A DNA stretch of 64,000 bases from Lasiosphaeria ovina. Lineage: Eukaryota; Ascomycota; Sordariomycetes; Sordariales; Lasiosphaeriaceae. The DNA lies in the NCBI GenBank assembly GCA_033439765.1, contig JAULSN010000001.1:4836001-4900000 (forward strand). The letters run 5' to 3'. Of this stretch, positions 46,899 to 58,036 are shown in pieces. The notes beneath the pieces are model-generated. The model was given only the letters and a program-made list of their open reading frames with translations, made no database searches and was not told where the DNA came from. The position numbers were made by a program, and so were the translations under genes. Position 1 is the first letter of the stretch. Every line of letters begins with the position of its first letter.

Positions 46899-48001
46899 TG
46901 GGTTCAGCGGTTAGGTTTGCTTGCGGGTAAGTGCCTGAAAATCAAGGTTCTGAGCGTGATTTCGGTTTCTTCTTTTTCATGGTGGTGTCTCGAGTATGAA
47001 AAGCGATTTTTTTTTTCCTTGTCACGGGTTTCAGCGCGGGTACCTAGGTAGACAGCGCAAGGCATCGCAGCCAGCTGGCGGGTCGGTCTTGGTTGTCATC
47101 CGTCTCCTTCTAGCTATTAGGATTCTGTAGGAGCCAGGGATCTGTTTCGATTTCTCATCTGTAAATAGCAGTCATCACTCGCACTTGTATATAAGGGTTT
47201 CTTGTACAAATTCACACTCTTTGGCAAAGGGTATCTTGCTAGAAATGGCAACTGTGAATTGATTGAATTGATTTATTTGTTCCGTTCCGAGAGAATCTGG
47301 TTATCACAAATGAATGGTTATGACCTCAGAAACCTCAAATGGTCGACTCGCAAGTTGGCAATGTGTCTCAAACACCAGATAGTCTGAGAGATATCACGGT
47401 GCCAAGCTGCAAGGGTCTAGTGGTTTCCTTTCGGGAGTGTAGTGGGACCCTCACTTGCATGTATAATCTGACCCCTTTACGTCTTTCTAGTGAAGTCAAA
47501 TTGTCACTCCACACAACACCCGTTTCACCTTTTCGGCCTCCATGCATCTTTTGTGTCAAAAGTCCGTCGTAGGGGCTGTGTTATTCTTCTCTGAACATCA
47601 CCGCGGGCAACGAGCAGCACTTTTGTTTCTCTGATTTTATCGGGTTCCATCTTTTATCCGGCTACCGTTGCTTGTTATATGCAATTCCAGCTGTCAGGGT
47701 CATTAAGACGGGAGAACTAAGGCTCACACGGATGTAAGTTGCGGTCTTGTTTTCAGGATCTCAGATCCTCTTGGGCAAAATGCAATCTAGTTCTAGAACA
47801 GCGTGAAGGGCGGCTATATACAAGTGCGCGGAAAGCAAATAAAATGTACAAAAACACCCCTGGGGGGTAACATTCCGCTCCGATTTTCTTCACGCGGACA
47901 TGCAACCTGGACTAGCGAAGCCACGCGTCTGCAGTCCTGGCGCTGGTCTTCTGTTGCTACTTGCTTGGCTGCGAGGCCGCAAGCACTTTTCAGAGAAGCA
48001 T
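46899..48001. other. Intergenic between convergent genes
   Basis: 3' flanks of both neighbours, with a GGTACCTAGGTAG motif at 47039-47051. No gene seen. Confidence 0.5.
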
Positions 48002-48955
48002 CTATTTTCCTCCAGCCTTAGAAGCTGCGCCGGACGATGCCAGAATCAGATCCAAGAGCTGCTGAAGCCGGCTCGCAGTATTGCCGGTCGTAGCACCGCC
48101 AGCGGTCGCACCGCCAGCGGTCGCACCGCCAGTGGTCGCACCGCCAGTCGCGGCCGTCGGGAGGAAGATGGCCCACTCGCCAACCATGTTGTCCACAGTG
48201 AGCGTCAGCTCGTTCTCGTCGGCCTCAAACTCCAGCTCGCCCACGCCAGCGCCGACGACAAAGCTTTTGGTCTCGGCGCAGAGGCGGCCGATCTGGCCCT
48301 TGCTGATGTCGACAGTGCCTAAGAGTGGAAGAAACTGATTAGCATTGATCCCAAGGGTGGTGCCACTCGTGTTGTTGCCGTCGGGGGCTGGGACTCACTG
48401 GCGGCATTGCGAACGTAGTCAACCTTTGACAGGGTCAGGCCGGCGGGATTCCCTGATAGCTCAACCTTGTACGACACGGGCTCCGCAAAGGTGAAGCCGA
48501 CGGGCGCGTTGCCGGGGGTTTTGTTCTCGGTGACTCTCAGGACGCGAGCGTCTGGGTTCTTGAACTCGATTTCGAGCTGGCCGACAACCTGCAGTTATGG
48601 AAATAGTGTGTCAGCGATCATAACCTTCGGTCCGACACCAATACCCCTTGATTGGGTGGGCAGAGCAGGGTGATTGGGTTAGACCTACACCAGGGGGGTA
48701 TAGAACGTCGGTCTGGATGTCGCCGCCAGTTAGGTTGATGGCGGCGCCAAACTGGCCGCTCTGGTCGACCTTGTTCGGGTCCTTCTCTTCTTCTTCCTTG
48801 GCAGCGCCTCCTGCAACTGCTGTCGCGGTTGCCACGGCAGCAGCCGTCGTTGCCGCCACAGTGGTAACAGCAGTGGCTTTGGCGCCCTTCGGAGAGGGAC
48901 GGGCAAGGACAGAGAGTGCCTGCACGGCGAGAACAAGGCCGAGGGAGATCTTCAT
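48002..48955 (-). CDS. Secreted hypothetical protein with GGAT-repeat tail
   Basis: Three exons: 48955-48689, 48588-48399 and 48318-48002 (257 aa). Donors GTAGGT and GTGAGT and both AG acceptors keep frame. The signal peptide is MKISLGLVLAVQALSVLARP. An Ala/Thr/Val-rich stretch and an acidic EEEEKDPNK patch follow. An all-beta-looking domain comes next (QLEIEFKNPDARVLRVTEN, GFTFAEPVSYKVELSGNP, ISKGQIGRLCAET, ELEFEADENELTLTVDNM). A tail has four GGAT units, coded by a 15-bp DNA repeat near 48090-48140. The final segment is not a convincing GPI signal. I know similar small secreted proteins in filamentous fungi but no function. Confidence 0.75.
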
Positions 48956-51094
48956 CTTGAGTAGCGGGGGTTGTTTTGTCTAGACGAAAGTCGCTAAAAC
49001 GGGATGGACGCTTTGGCTATAGATGAGCGAGAGGATTTCAAGGCGGGATTGGGAAACGGAAAATAGTGCCACGACCAGCGAGCGAGCGGAAGGTGGAGAA
49101 AGGATTGATAGTGAAGCGAAGAAAGAAAGACTCGTCTCAGACGGTGCAAAGTATACAGTAGCGAAGAAGATGATGAAGAGGATGATTTCTTGTTTTTGTT
49201 TTGGAGACAACATCCTCCAGTCTTATATACAACACAAGACATTGCCCCTAACGCCCCCCTTTGCATCTCGAAACCTGGCCAAGAGCAACCAGTGATGGAC
49301 AGTCGCTCTCAGACGACATCCACAATAGCCAAGGCTGGAAGGGAGACATGGGAGGGCAACCAGGGGAGCCTCCAACCCGCCAAGGCTGAAAAATGCTGCG
49401 TGGGCAAGGTTATTGAGTATCAAGAGGCCTTGACGTGAATAGTCTGGCAGCTGTAGCCGAGTAAGTCTAGTGTGCCCTACCTAGCAGGCAGGTTGGTGGT
49501 TTGCACGGAGGTCCAAGTTGTCTTGAAGGCGTACTAGAGTGACCCCGAGCGCGGCAAAGGTGAGCCCTGCTGGAAGATTTGCACCAATCCACAAGATTGC
49601 CGCATTCCTGGAGATCTCTCCCGTTTCTAAAAATCCACAGTATTTGCGAGCCAGGCAAGAGAGGCAAGAATATTCGAAACGCGAGGGGGGATGCGGAGCT
49701 AGGGCAGACGGCCGGATTTCCATTATTACTACATCAGCTAGGGGAGATAGGGTAGCATGTGCCTAGCGCTAAAATACCATCTTAAACTACAAAAACCCCA
49801 TCTCCAATTCCTCACTCATCTGACACAGCTGCCAAGAGGGTTGGCATTTCTCGGCGCATGATTCTAGTGTGCCGACATCCCGAATCCCAGCCCGTGCCTG
49901 ACGCCGAGCAAAAGACAGAAAAAAGACCCGGCCAAAAAACCGACAACGACCTAGGCACGCGTGCAGTTTCCTAACCTGGATTGACAAAAGCTAGGCGCGT
50001 TTCTTCTTTCCCCCCCAAAGATATGTCCCGTTCGCTCGCGACCTGAAGTGGCCTACCTAGTAGGCCGCCCCCGTCGAGGCGTACACACAACTCGAGCTGC
50101 TACACCTTGGCTTCTTGGCTGAGGACAAGAAACGCGTTTGCGGGGTGCATTACTGTAAACGAGCCCACAGTTGGCCGCCACTCGCCAGCACAGTGGTGCG
50201 CGCTGACTCGACACTAAGCGCTGACTCGGGGCCTTCCACGGACTGCGTGTTTCTTCTTTTCCGGAAGAAACCCCTTGGTATCCAACCCCAATCTACCGGT
50301 GAATGCGGGGCGTTTCTGCTCGTCATCAACTGCGGGGAGGGGAGTGCCTGCATTCGCATCTTTTGGGATGAATCTGACCAACCTAAGCCCAGCCTCCCTG
50401 CAGCTCGGAGTGGGTATTGTTTGACTTTTCTTTAATGCCAAAGACGGAAGGACTAGACAAGACAACGGCTTGGCCGGGCTGAAGTTTTGTTCCATCAGAA
50501 GCATGCGACGTTGTTCGACTATTCAATCTCGGGTACGAGTTTGGTGCTACCTTACCTTTGGTCTCTATTGCGTGACTATCCACCTGCAATCAGGTGATGT
50601 ATTTACCAACCTTTGCAGATATATGAAAAAGGCAATATTAAAAGGAGATCTTGTTTGCTGAAAAGAATGAAATCCACATTCGAACATTGAGTATTTTTCT
50701 TGATAAGGATTATGAGGAGCAAATAGTAAATTAATAACTAAAAAAGGTATCGCAATTATAGATGATGAACAAGAAGTCAGGTAGGAAGTGGAAAGTGAGC
50801 ATCAGGCAAAGATCAGTCTTTCAAGATGGGTTGTGGAAAGAATTCCCCTAGGCAGGCTGCGAAAGTTCTTGTTTTACTGGTAATAGTTCCCTGTTCGTCT
50901 AGTTCTAATTAGAGATTCCTTCGGCCGCCAACTAGCTGCTTCATGGGCACCGGAGCCTAACAAACTCCCCTTCCGACAATCACATTTTACTTTCTTGTAG
51001 AATGAAAGCAAAATCCGTGTGAAAAAAACGGTATGACATCGTTCTGCCTGGCCCCTGTGACCCTGATGAGTTCGGTGCCTAGGTAGGTACCTAG
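48956..51094. other. Intergenic, about 2.1 kb
   Basis: Promoter side of the secreted protein gene, then unannotated sequence. Short frames at 49023-49723 and 50115-50589 lack coding features. AT-rich near 50640-50760. A CCTAGGTAGGTACCTAG motif lies at 51078-51094. Confidence 0.45.
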
Positions 51095-52615
51095 CTACTG
51101 CTGTTCCTGACGCTGACGCATCATCTTGGCAAATCCCTCCTTGTCCTCAAAAGGCTCATTGTAGAGCCTGTCGTGTATTTGGTTGAACGTGTCTTGGTCC
51201 CTCCAAAAAGACCGGATCAAGTCATCCCTCCTCTCCTTGGCGCCGGGGGACTTGTCAGTCACGACCCGCAACTTGCCCTGCTCCCGCGATCTCTCGACAA
51301 TCATGGCGGTCGGGCCCTGTCGGACCGCTGCGAGATTGTGGAAGATGGTTTCCAGCTCTGCTCTATCAAGCGATTTGACCGACTGCTCGTCGCACGACGG
51401 CAGGAGCTGCGACAGATGCCAGGCATCCACACTGGAGGGTTTTTGAGTCCAATTAACAAGTGATCAATATTGGTATGGGAAGTCTTGGACTCACAGGCCT
51501 TGGTTGGCACCTTGTCCTACGTGTGGACTGCGCATAAGTAGGTAGCTGTCAGCCAAAGCGCCGAGTCTTTGTGTGGGCAATGAAGATAATTACGTTGTCG
51601 GATGTGCCGCGTCGCCGACCAAAACGCCTCTGCCATAGTACCACTGCTCGACCGGCAGCTCAGGGCGGTCGTAGAGCCCGATCGACATCATCTTGGTCGT
51701 TTTCGACACCATTTCCCGGACCGGTTCAGCCCAGCCCTCCAGTTTTTCCAGAGTCAAGTCGATTTCCTTTTGGAGGTCTTCGGCCGACACGGTGCTCCAC
51801 GACTCCTTAACCGGGGTTTTCTCAAAGTAGTTGAGGCCCCACACGCTCATTCCGTCTTCTAGCGTGTGGCTGATGACGGTTGTCGTTGCGCCGTAGTAGA
51901 TTCTGATAGCCGGCGTCTCGAAGGCTGCCGGCGTTGACGTCTGCCCACCCCGAACGACAATGCCCGTGAACATGGGCTCTTGTACCTCGACGCCCCTTTT
52001 CTGGAGGAGTATCTCGCGGGTGCGCGACCTGAGCCCGTCGGTTCCGACAATGAAGTCGGCATGCAGCTCGCGGCCGTCTTCGGCTCGAGCCACTATGCCG
52101 TCGCCAACCTCGTCCCATGAAGCAAGTCTCCATCCGGTATGGACGGGGATACCGCTCTGACGGCACTTGTCAACGAGCAGCGTCTGAAGTCGCGTTCGCG
52201 TGATGCCAATGATGGGCCATCCGTACCGGTCGATAAAACCTGCCACGAGCGAAGAGGCCGGGCCGCCGAGAAACTCGCCCGTGTTTGTATAATCGTCCCA
52301 TGCCAATGTAGGCGGCGAGCTTGGGGGTCCGTTCACCACGTCTAACGCGAGACCAGCACGGTTGAGCACTTTCATGCTATCCATAGGAGTGACATGTTAG
52401 ACAGTAATTAAACGACAACATGGAAAGCGGCACCGGCGCATAACTCACCCGTTCGGGTGTATCGACAGAGCGATTCCTACATTTCCCATGTCTCGAACTT
52501 TCTCAACCACAACAGGAAGGTATCCCTTCTGTTTGAGCAGGAGAGCAAGCGCAGGTCCGGCAATGCCGGCGCCCACGATGATGACTCTAGCCGGCTTGAC
52601 TGTAGGTGTATCCAT
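51095..52615 (-). CDS. FAD-dependent monooxygenase (salicylate hydroxylase-like)
   Basis: Four exons: 52615-52449, 52376-51594, 51527-51495 and 51431-51095 (439 aa). The third exon is 33 nt, but its product TPHVGQGANQGL is essential family sequence. Markers of the group A flavoprotein monooxygenases are present in order. The dinucleotide fold is VIIVGAGIAGPALALLL (11-27). The middle motif is IVGTDGLRSRTRE. The second FAD motif is GVLVGDAAHPTTPHVGQGAN, assembled over two introns. The enzyme would use FAD, NAD(P)H and O2 to hydroxylate an aromatic or similar substrate. Substrate unknown; no biosynthetic partner genes are adjacent. All splice signals are standard. Confidence 0.9.
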
Positions 52616-54330
52616 GTTCAGTTTTTCAATCCCGAAGGCGCGAGTTAGGTGAATGGTTTAAAATTCGGAGGCTGTAACAAGATTCGAGAATCGAACGTGT
52701 GCCTTGAATGAAGAGCGTGCCAGAAATCGAGGGCGGCAAACCTCAGCTTATAATACTTTCAGCTCCTGCTACAGCATTGCATCAAATCGGACTTGGTCAC
52801 TTGCCCGACTCCTGGTCGGGGGAACTTGGGTCCGAACCAAGTGCGACCGTGATCTCTAAGCACGGGATGAAATGATCACTTCTATTAAAGAATCAGCGTC
52901 GAGCGGAATCAAATAGATCCCGCCACGATGACGGTCATAATTAGTATCCTAAAGACGATTTCCGGGACTAAAATGGATCCGCTCGGATAATAGCCGCAAT
53001 GAATTCTCCAGCAGAGGAAGGACACATGCCGCCTGGGGGAAACGTGTGGCAATGGGGGAGGTTGTAGTATTCAACGTCTGATCGATCGGAGGAAGCCAAA
53101 TAACACACAAAGCAGTCAATAATGAGGCTATTTAGGATGTGTGTATTGCTGATTTGCAACCTAGTAAAGAAACCCCGAGTAAGCACTAGACTAATGCTCG
53201 GCCAAACCTACATACGGCCCCAGAAAGAATCTATAGCCTTTTTGAGTCTGGCAGAATGACATCAAAATCTGGAACGAATAATTTCGAGGATTCGATCCAG
53301 CATACGGTATGGGATGACTGGACCCTTCATCGGCGCGCCAGAGTGAATGCCTCTGCATGCACCGCTGTGCAAGACCGGATGCCTGCACACCGACGTAAAT
53401 CTTTGTGTTTGGCCATTAACAGTATTGCCGATTTGGACGCTCATTAATGCAGGGACCCGAACTTGTGAAGGGGGTCTTCGACTCAACCCACCCAATACGT
53501 GGGAATGAGAGCATGCAGCCCATCGATGGTTAACTTGCAGCTTAAATAACACTAAATCGCCTGAAAATTGGAGAGAGAATTGGGATTAGATATCGACCCA
53601 TGTGAGCACATGCCTTTCCCCCGACCAAGCGTTTAGTTTCGGGTCCCTTGCAGGCAGGCAACAGCAGCTTTGGACGGCTGCCGCCGACGGTTGTCTACAA
53701 GTCGCCGCGGGCCGCTGCGCCGCAAGCTTACCTCTTCGGTGCCCTACCATTAGCCCCGCCTCCAGCACAATCTCTGCATCCAATCGATAAGGCAACCACC
53801 CACTCCGAATTTGGCCCTGTCACACTGGGCAGCAAGAACCGAACGTGAGGCAACGACGACGGAAAGTTGCTTTGATTGCCACGCCACGAACAACACCAGC
53901 AAACCTCGTATCCATCAATATTCACACTGCAGCCTCACAGGGTTAGCATTTCTTCATTTTGACACCCTCCCATCATTTTCTCATCCTTGAGCAGAACCAA
54001 ATCATTCTGCACAGTCACATTTCAACCGCGAGCCTGTTAATTACCTCTGTAACCTCTCCCACCTTTTTGCCTGCATCGCTCCTCACTCGTCATCTCACAT
54101 CTCATCTCACCCTCGCCCGCCCACGGCCCCGCCACTGACGCAGAAATCCAGCCAGGATAGGGCGACGCAATCGGTCCGGGAACGGGCCTGGCGCCAAGGG
54201 GAGGCAGTTGGTCGACTACGACGATTACGACGATTACGACGCCGGCGGCGACGACGACGACGTCTACATTCAGCCCAGGCGACCCAAGAAACCAAAGTCA
54301 AAGAGGGGCAAAAAGCCAAAAAGGCGCAAC
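52616..54330. other. Intergenic between divergent genes; leader of the sirtuin gene
   Basis: Promoters of the monooxygenase and sirtuin genes. The last 195 bases (from 54139) stay open in frame with the sirtuin ATG but contain no ATG; see findings. No other gene is supportable. Confidence 0.5.
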
Positions 54331-55764
54331 ATGGGTCAGGACAACTCCGTTATCAGTGATGACACGCCTGCCGTCACGCTGGCCGAGCGCAGCCTGGCCG
54401 CCGTCGCCGACCACATCAAATCCGGCAAGGCCCGCCGCATTGTTGTCATGACGGGCGCCGGTATCTCTACGGCTGCGGGAAGTAAGTACACCTAATCGGG
54501 CATCAATCGCCACTCTTTGCTCTCGTGGACTTTGTCCTCGGACTGCTTGCTGATCCGCCAACAGTCCCTGATTTCCGGTCGCCCGAGACGGGCCTGTACG
54601 CCAACCTCGCGGCTCTCAATCTGCCTGAGCCCGAGGCCGTGTTTGACCTAGACTTCTTCAAAAAGAACCCCAAGCCCTTCTACGTGCTGGCCAAGGACCT
54701 GTATCCGGGAACTTTCCACCCCACCGTCTCGCACGTCTTCATCAGCCTGCTCGCGTCCAAGGGGCTCCTGGCGCAGCTCTTCACGCAGAACATCGACTGC
54801 CTCGAGCGCACCGCCGGCATCCCCGGCGAGCTCATCGTCGAGGCCCACGGCAGCTTCGCCAGCCAGCGCTGCATCGACTGCAAGACGCCATTCCCCGACG
54901 ACAAGATGCGCGAGCACGTGGCCCGCGCCGAGGTGCCGCGCTGCATTCGCAGCGAGGCTGACGGCGACGACCGCTGTGACGGCCTGGTCAAGCCCGACAT
55001 TGTGTTTTTCCACGAGGCCCTGCCCTCGCTCTTCTACGAGCGCAGGGGCCTGACCGAGACGGCCGACTTGGCCCTGGTCCTGGGCACGAGCCTCTCGGTC
55101 CACCCTTTTGCCGGGCTGCCCGACATGGTGCCCGAGCCCGTGCCGCGGGTGCTGTTCAACATGGAGCGCGTGGGCTCTCTGGGCACCCAGGCCGACGACG
55201 TGTTGGTTCTGGGAGACTGCGACACCGGCGTGCGGAAGCTGGCCGACGCGCTGGGTTGGCGCGACGAACTGGAAGCCAAGTGGCGTGAACTGGTGGGAGA
55301 GGAGGAAGCCGAGCGGCAGTTGCAGGGTATGACGAAACGTGTACAAGACGAGGTGGCCCAACTGGCTAGCCAAGTTGACCAGGTACTGCACTTGGAGGAC
55401 AAGGACGATGATGCTGATGATGAGGTGAACAGTGATATCCGAGATCCAGGACAAAGCAAGGAGGAAGGCCCAGGAACTGGGCGAGAAGGAAATTTCCAGG
55501 CAACTGAAGGAGCTGGATCAGCTCGAGTTGGAGATGAGGAGAGTCCATTCGAGGAGCATGACATTCGAGGCGAGGCGGGACGCATGGTCAGTAATGGTCT
55601 TGGCTTGGAAGCGGACACAGCAGGACCTGGCGGAGATGGTCGGGCAGAGCCTGGCAGCGAAAGCCAGAGACAGACAAATGGCCCAGGATCAGCAGAACTC
55701 CCTGGAGTCTCCGCAGGAGCCAGTCCAAAATCGGGCTCGGCATGACCTTTACGGAGACTGGTAG
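54331..55764 (+). CDS. Hst2-type sirtuin, NAD-dependent protein deacetylase
   Basis: Three exons: 54331-54481, 54565-55382 and 55450-55764 (427 aa). The catalytic core has GAGISTAAGIPDFRSPETG, TQNIDCLERTAGIPGE, VEAHGSF (catalytic His), GLVKPDIVFFHEALP and LGTSLSVHPFA, as in class I Hst2/SIRT2 enzymes. Zinc cysteines are CIDC plus a widened second pair, CX10C instead of the usual CX2C. The third exon was added because the frame to 55745 loses GC-rich wobble after 55382. Removing a 67-nt intron (GTACTG, branch-like GCTGATG, acceptor CCAG) restores it and gives an amphipathic coiled-coil end (EISRQLKELDQLELEMRR). It would deacetylate histone or cytosolic lysines using NAD. The MGQDNS start matches the family, but an upstream open frame exists. 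Confidence 0.9.
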
Positions 55765-56980
55765 ATGAAGTCTGATACGTGTGTGGATGGGAGAAGCGAC
55801 TTTTGTGGCTTTGGGGAAGCGTTTAGAAAGCGAAGCCCTCGAGCCGGGAATAATGGGAGAGATCCGAGCGCAAAGCTGGGTACAGGACTTGGGGGCGATT
55901 TGCCACAGGCCAGAATCACTGGTGGTGTTGGAATTCACCTAGCAATTAACGAGATATTCAGCGCTTCGATAGGTTTATCCCATCTGGGGAGGGTGTAATA
56001 AATACATTACTTATCTGTACTACTTTTGAACTGCTATCAAAGGTGAATGGAACACGTGAATCTTAAATACCTAATTAGTTACCTCAGTATTAATCAGCAG
56101 TGTTTGAAGGATTGTGTTTGGCTTCCTATATTACCCAGGCCCAGAATAGAATTTGTGGTGTTTCATCAATTGTGTTCATTTTAGTGTGTGCATGGTGATG
56201 GGTATAAGCCATTTCACGTTGGTGATAGAACTAGATCTAATCATGGAAGTCGCTCCTAGAGTAGATGAAAGGAAACATACCTTACTTGAAGTTCTCATAA
56301 AGAATCTGGGCTTCCCGGTTCTGGCATCACCCTGGGACGGGATGAGCAAAGTCATTTTCGCGGGATGACTGTTAACTAATGCGGCCAAAGACGTTTGGCC
56401 TGGCGGCGTTATTTGCTTGTTTCATTTGATTTTTACATAGATATAGCTTAGCATCACAGAGTGTTTCTCTGCAAACTATTTGCCGAACGTCGAGATCAGT
56501 GACTGCAATTGCACTTTAAGATTGGTGGGTTTAGGAGCTACAAAGACCTGAGTAACAAAAGCCGCCAGAGTCCAGGTTTCACAAAGGCATTGTAGTTTTG
56601 ACTTGTAATTAGGTGACTGTTCTGGATTATATTGATTGTTCTTATCCATGGCTCTTTGTGTCATCCGAATATCAACATTATCTCTTCCCACAACAATAGG
56701 ACCACACTGCAGTGAGATACGGGCGCGTCCAATATAAACTGATGCCAGACTGAGGCTGTTCAAGCCCCGCTCTCACCTTAGATTGACTATTAGGAAGCTA
56801 GGAACCGACCTGGCTGTTATCTTCACTATCCTGCCAGACTGTAGGAAAAGCTAACCTAATAAATTGGCTCCGACCGTGCCTCTCTCAAGTTCTACTTCTT
56901 CGCTCCCCGCCCCACCCTCGTCACTCAAGCGACCTAATTCACTTACCAAATAACACAATCAAAAACAAACTTACATCGCG
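55765..56980. other. Intergenic, about 1.2 kb
   Basis: Tail of the sirtuin transcript and promoter of the next gene. A protein-like minus-strand frame at 56476-56763 has no upstream ATG; see findings. Confidence 0.45.
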
Positions 56981-58036
56981 ATGGCACAGGTCGCGATGGT
57001 GCAGATCGCTCTGCCCACAACTGTTGGCTTTGGCTGCACCCCGGCCCAATATACCGACGCCGTCGCCTCGTATTCCTCTTCTTCTACTCCCAGCAACTCG
57101 ATTACATTTAGCAAACGTCCCGTCACGCCTCCTCGGCCGACGTCTTCACTGATCACCGAGGGATTTCACTCGCCAAAGACCGCCACCAAGATTGATGTCG
57201 CGGCGCCGCCCGCGTCTCTTCGAGACCATATTGACGGGAACCCGGCCAACGACGGATACGTTGACGCATTTGAGTCCGATTCCGACGACCAAGCCGTCGC
57301 TCCTGCAGTGCCAGTCAAGCACAAAATGTTTCCAAGGCAGCTAGTGACGCCGAGCGTTCCAGCTCCGCCGCAATCCTCGCTGCTGACAGTCGGCTTCGCC
57401 TTGAAGGCAACCTCGAAGAGCACGGCGACCACCGACGCCGCTGCAAAACCAGCCGATCAGAAGCCAGCGGACCAGAAGCCAGCCGCTCCAAAGCCAGCTT
57501 GTCGCAAATGTGGGAAGACCGCCGCCCCAAAGAATGGCGCACCTGCTCACGCCTCGACCCGCATCACTGCTCAGCGACCAGCCAAGCAAGAGTCGAAAGC
57601 CATCAACAAGCAGAACACCAAGGCGAAGAAGCCCCCGGTCGAGGCTGTCAGTATCGACATGGACAAGAAGACGACTCATCGGATCAATCCGAAGCAGAAG
57701 CGACCAAAGCAGTCGAAGCCGGCGACAGAGGAGGTGTTCGACGATGAAGTCCTGTCCGAGGGCAAAACTTTTATGGACGTCCAGCGCTTCTTCAAGCGCG
57801 GAAACAACATTGACTATTTCGAGAAGGACACCCCGTGGGAATGCTGCGGTTGTTTGGCTCAGAACTCCCGGTTCGAGTTCCTGTGCTCAGGCTGCCACAC
57901 GCACTCCAAGTGCTCCGGCTGCGAGCGGATCGAGGACCGCAACCTCTTCACCGACAATTACACGTTCGACCGCAAATTTATTGTGAAGCGTGCACCCGGA
58001 AGCATTCTCCTCGAGTGGCATCTCCCAGATCTTTGA
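56981..58036 (+). CDS. Hypothetical protein with C-terminal Cys-rich zinc-ribbon-like motif
   Basis: Single exon, 351 aa, ATG in GCGATGGCAC context after a CA-rich leader. The N-terminal 260 residues are low-complexity: Ser/Pro-rich, two SSLxTxGF-like repeats (SSLITEGFHS and SSLLTVGFAL), a short ADQKP tandem, and Lys-rich stretches. A Cys pair (CRKCGK) lies near residue 173. The C-terminal 90 residues are ordered: FMDVQRFFKRGNNIDYFE, then WECCGCLAQNSRFEFLCSGC and CSGCERIEDRN. The CxxC pairs suggest a zinc ribbon or RanBP2-like knuckle. I recognise no named protein. Nuclear localisation is possible from the Lys-rich stretches. Confidence 0.72.
   Translation: MAQVAMVQIALPTTVGFGCTPAQYTDAVASYSSSSTPSNSITFSKRPVTPPRPTSSLITEGFHSPKTATKIDVAAPPASLRDHIDGNPANDGYVDAFESDSDDQAVAPAVPVKHKMFPRQLVTPSVPAPPQSSLLTVGFALKATSKSTATTDAAAKPADQKPADQKPAAPKPACRKCGKTAAPKNGAPAHASTRITAQRPAKQESKAINKQNTKAKKPPVEAVSIDMDKKTTHRINPKQKRPKQSKPATEEVFDDEVLSEGKTFMDVQRFFKRGNNIDYFEKDTPWECCGCLAQNSRFEFLCSGCHTHSKCSGCERIEDRNLFTDNYTFDRKFIVKRAPGSILLEWHLPDL

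Noticed and set aside
54648..55454. 268-codon frame antisense to the sirtuin
   Set aside because: Shadow of a GC-rich real exon.
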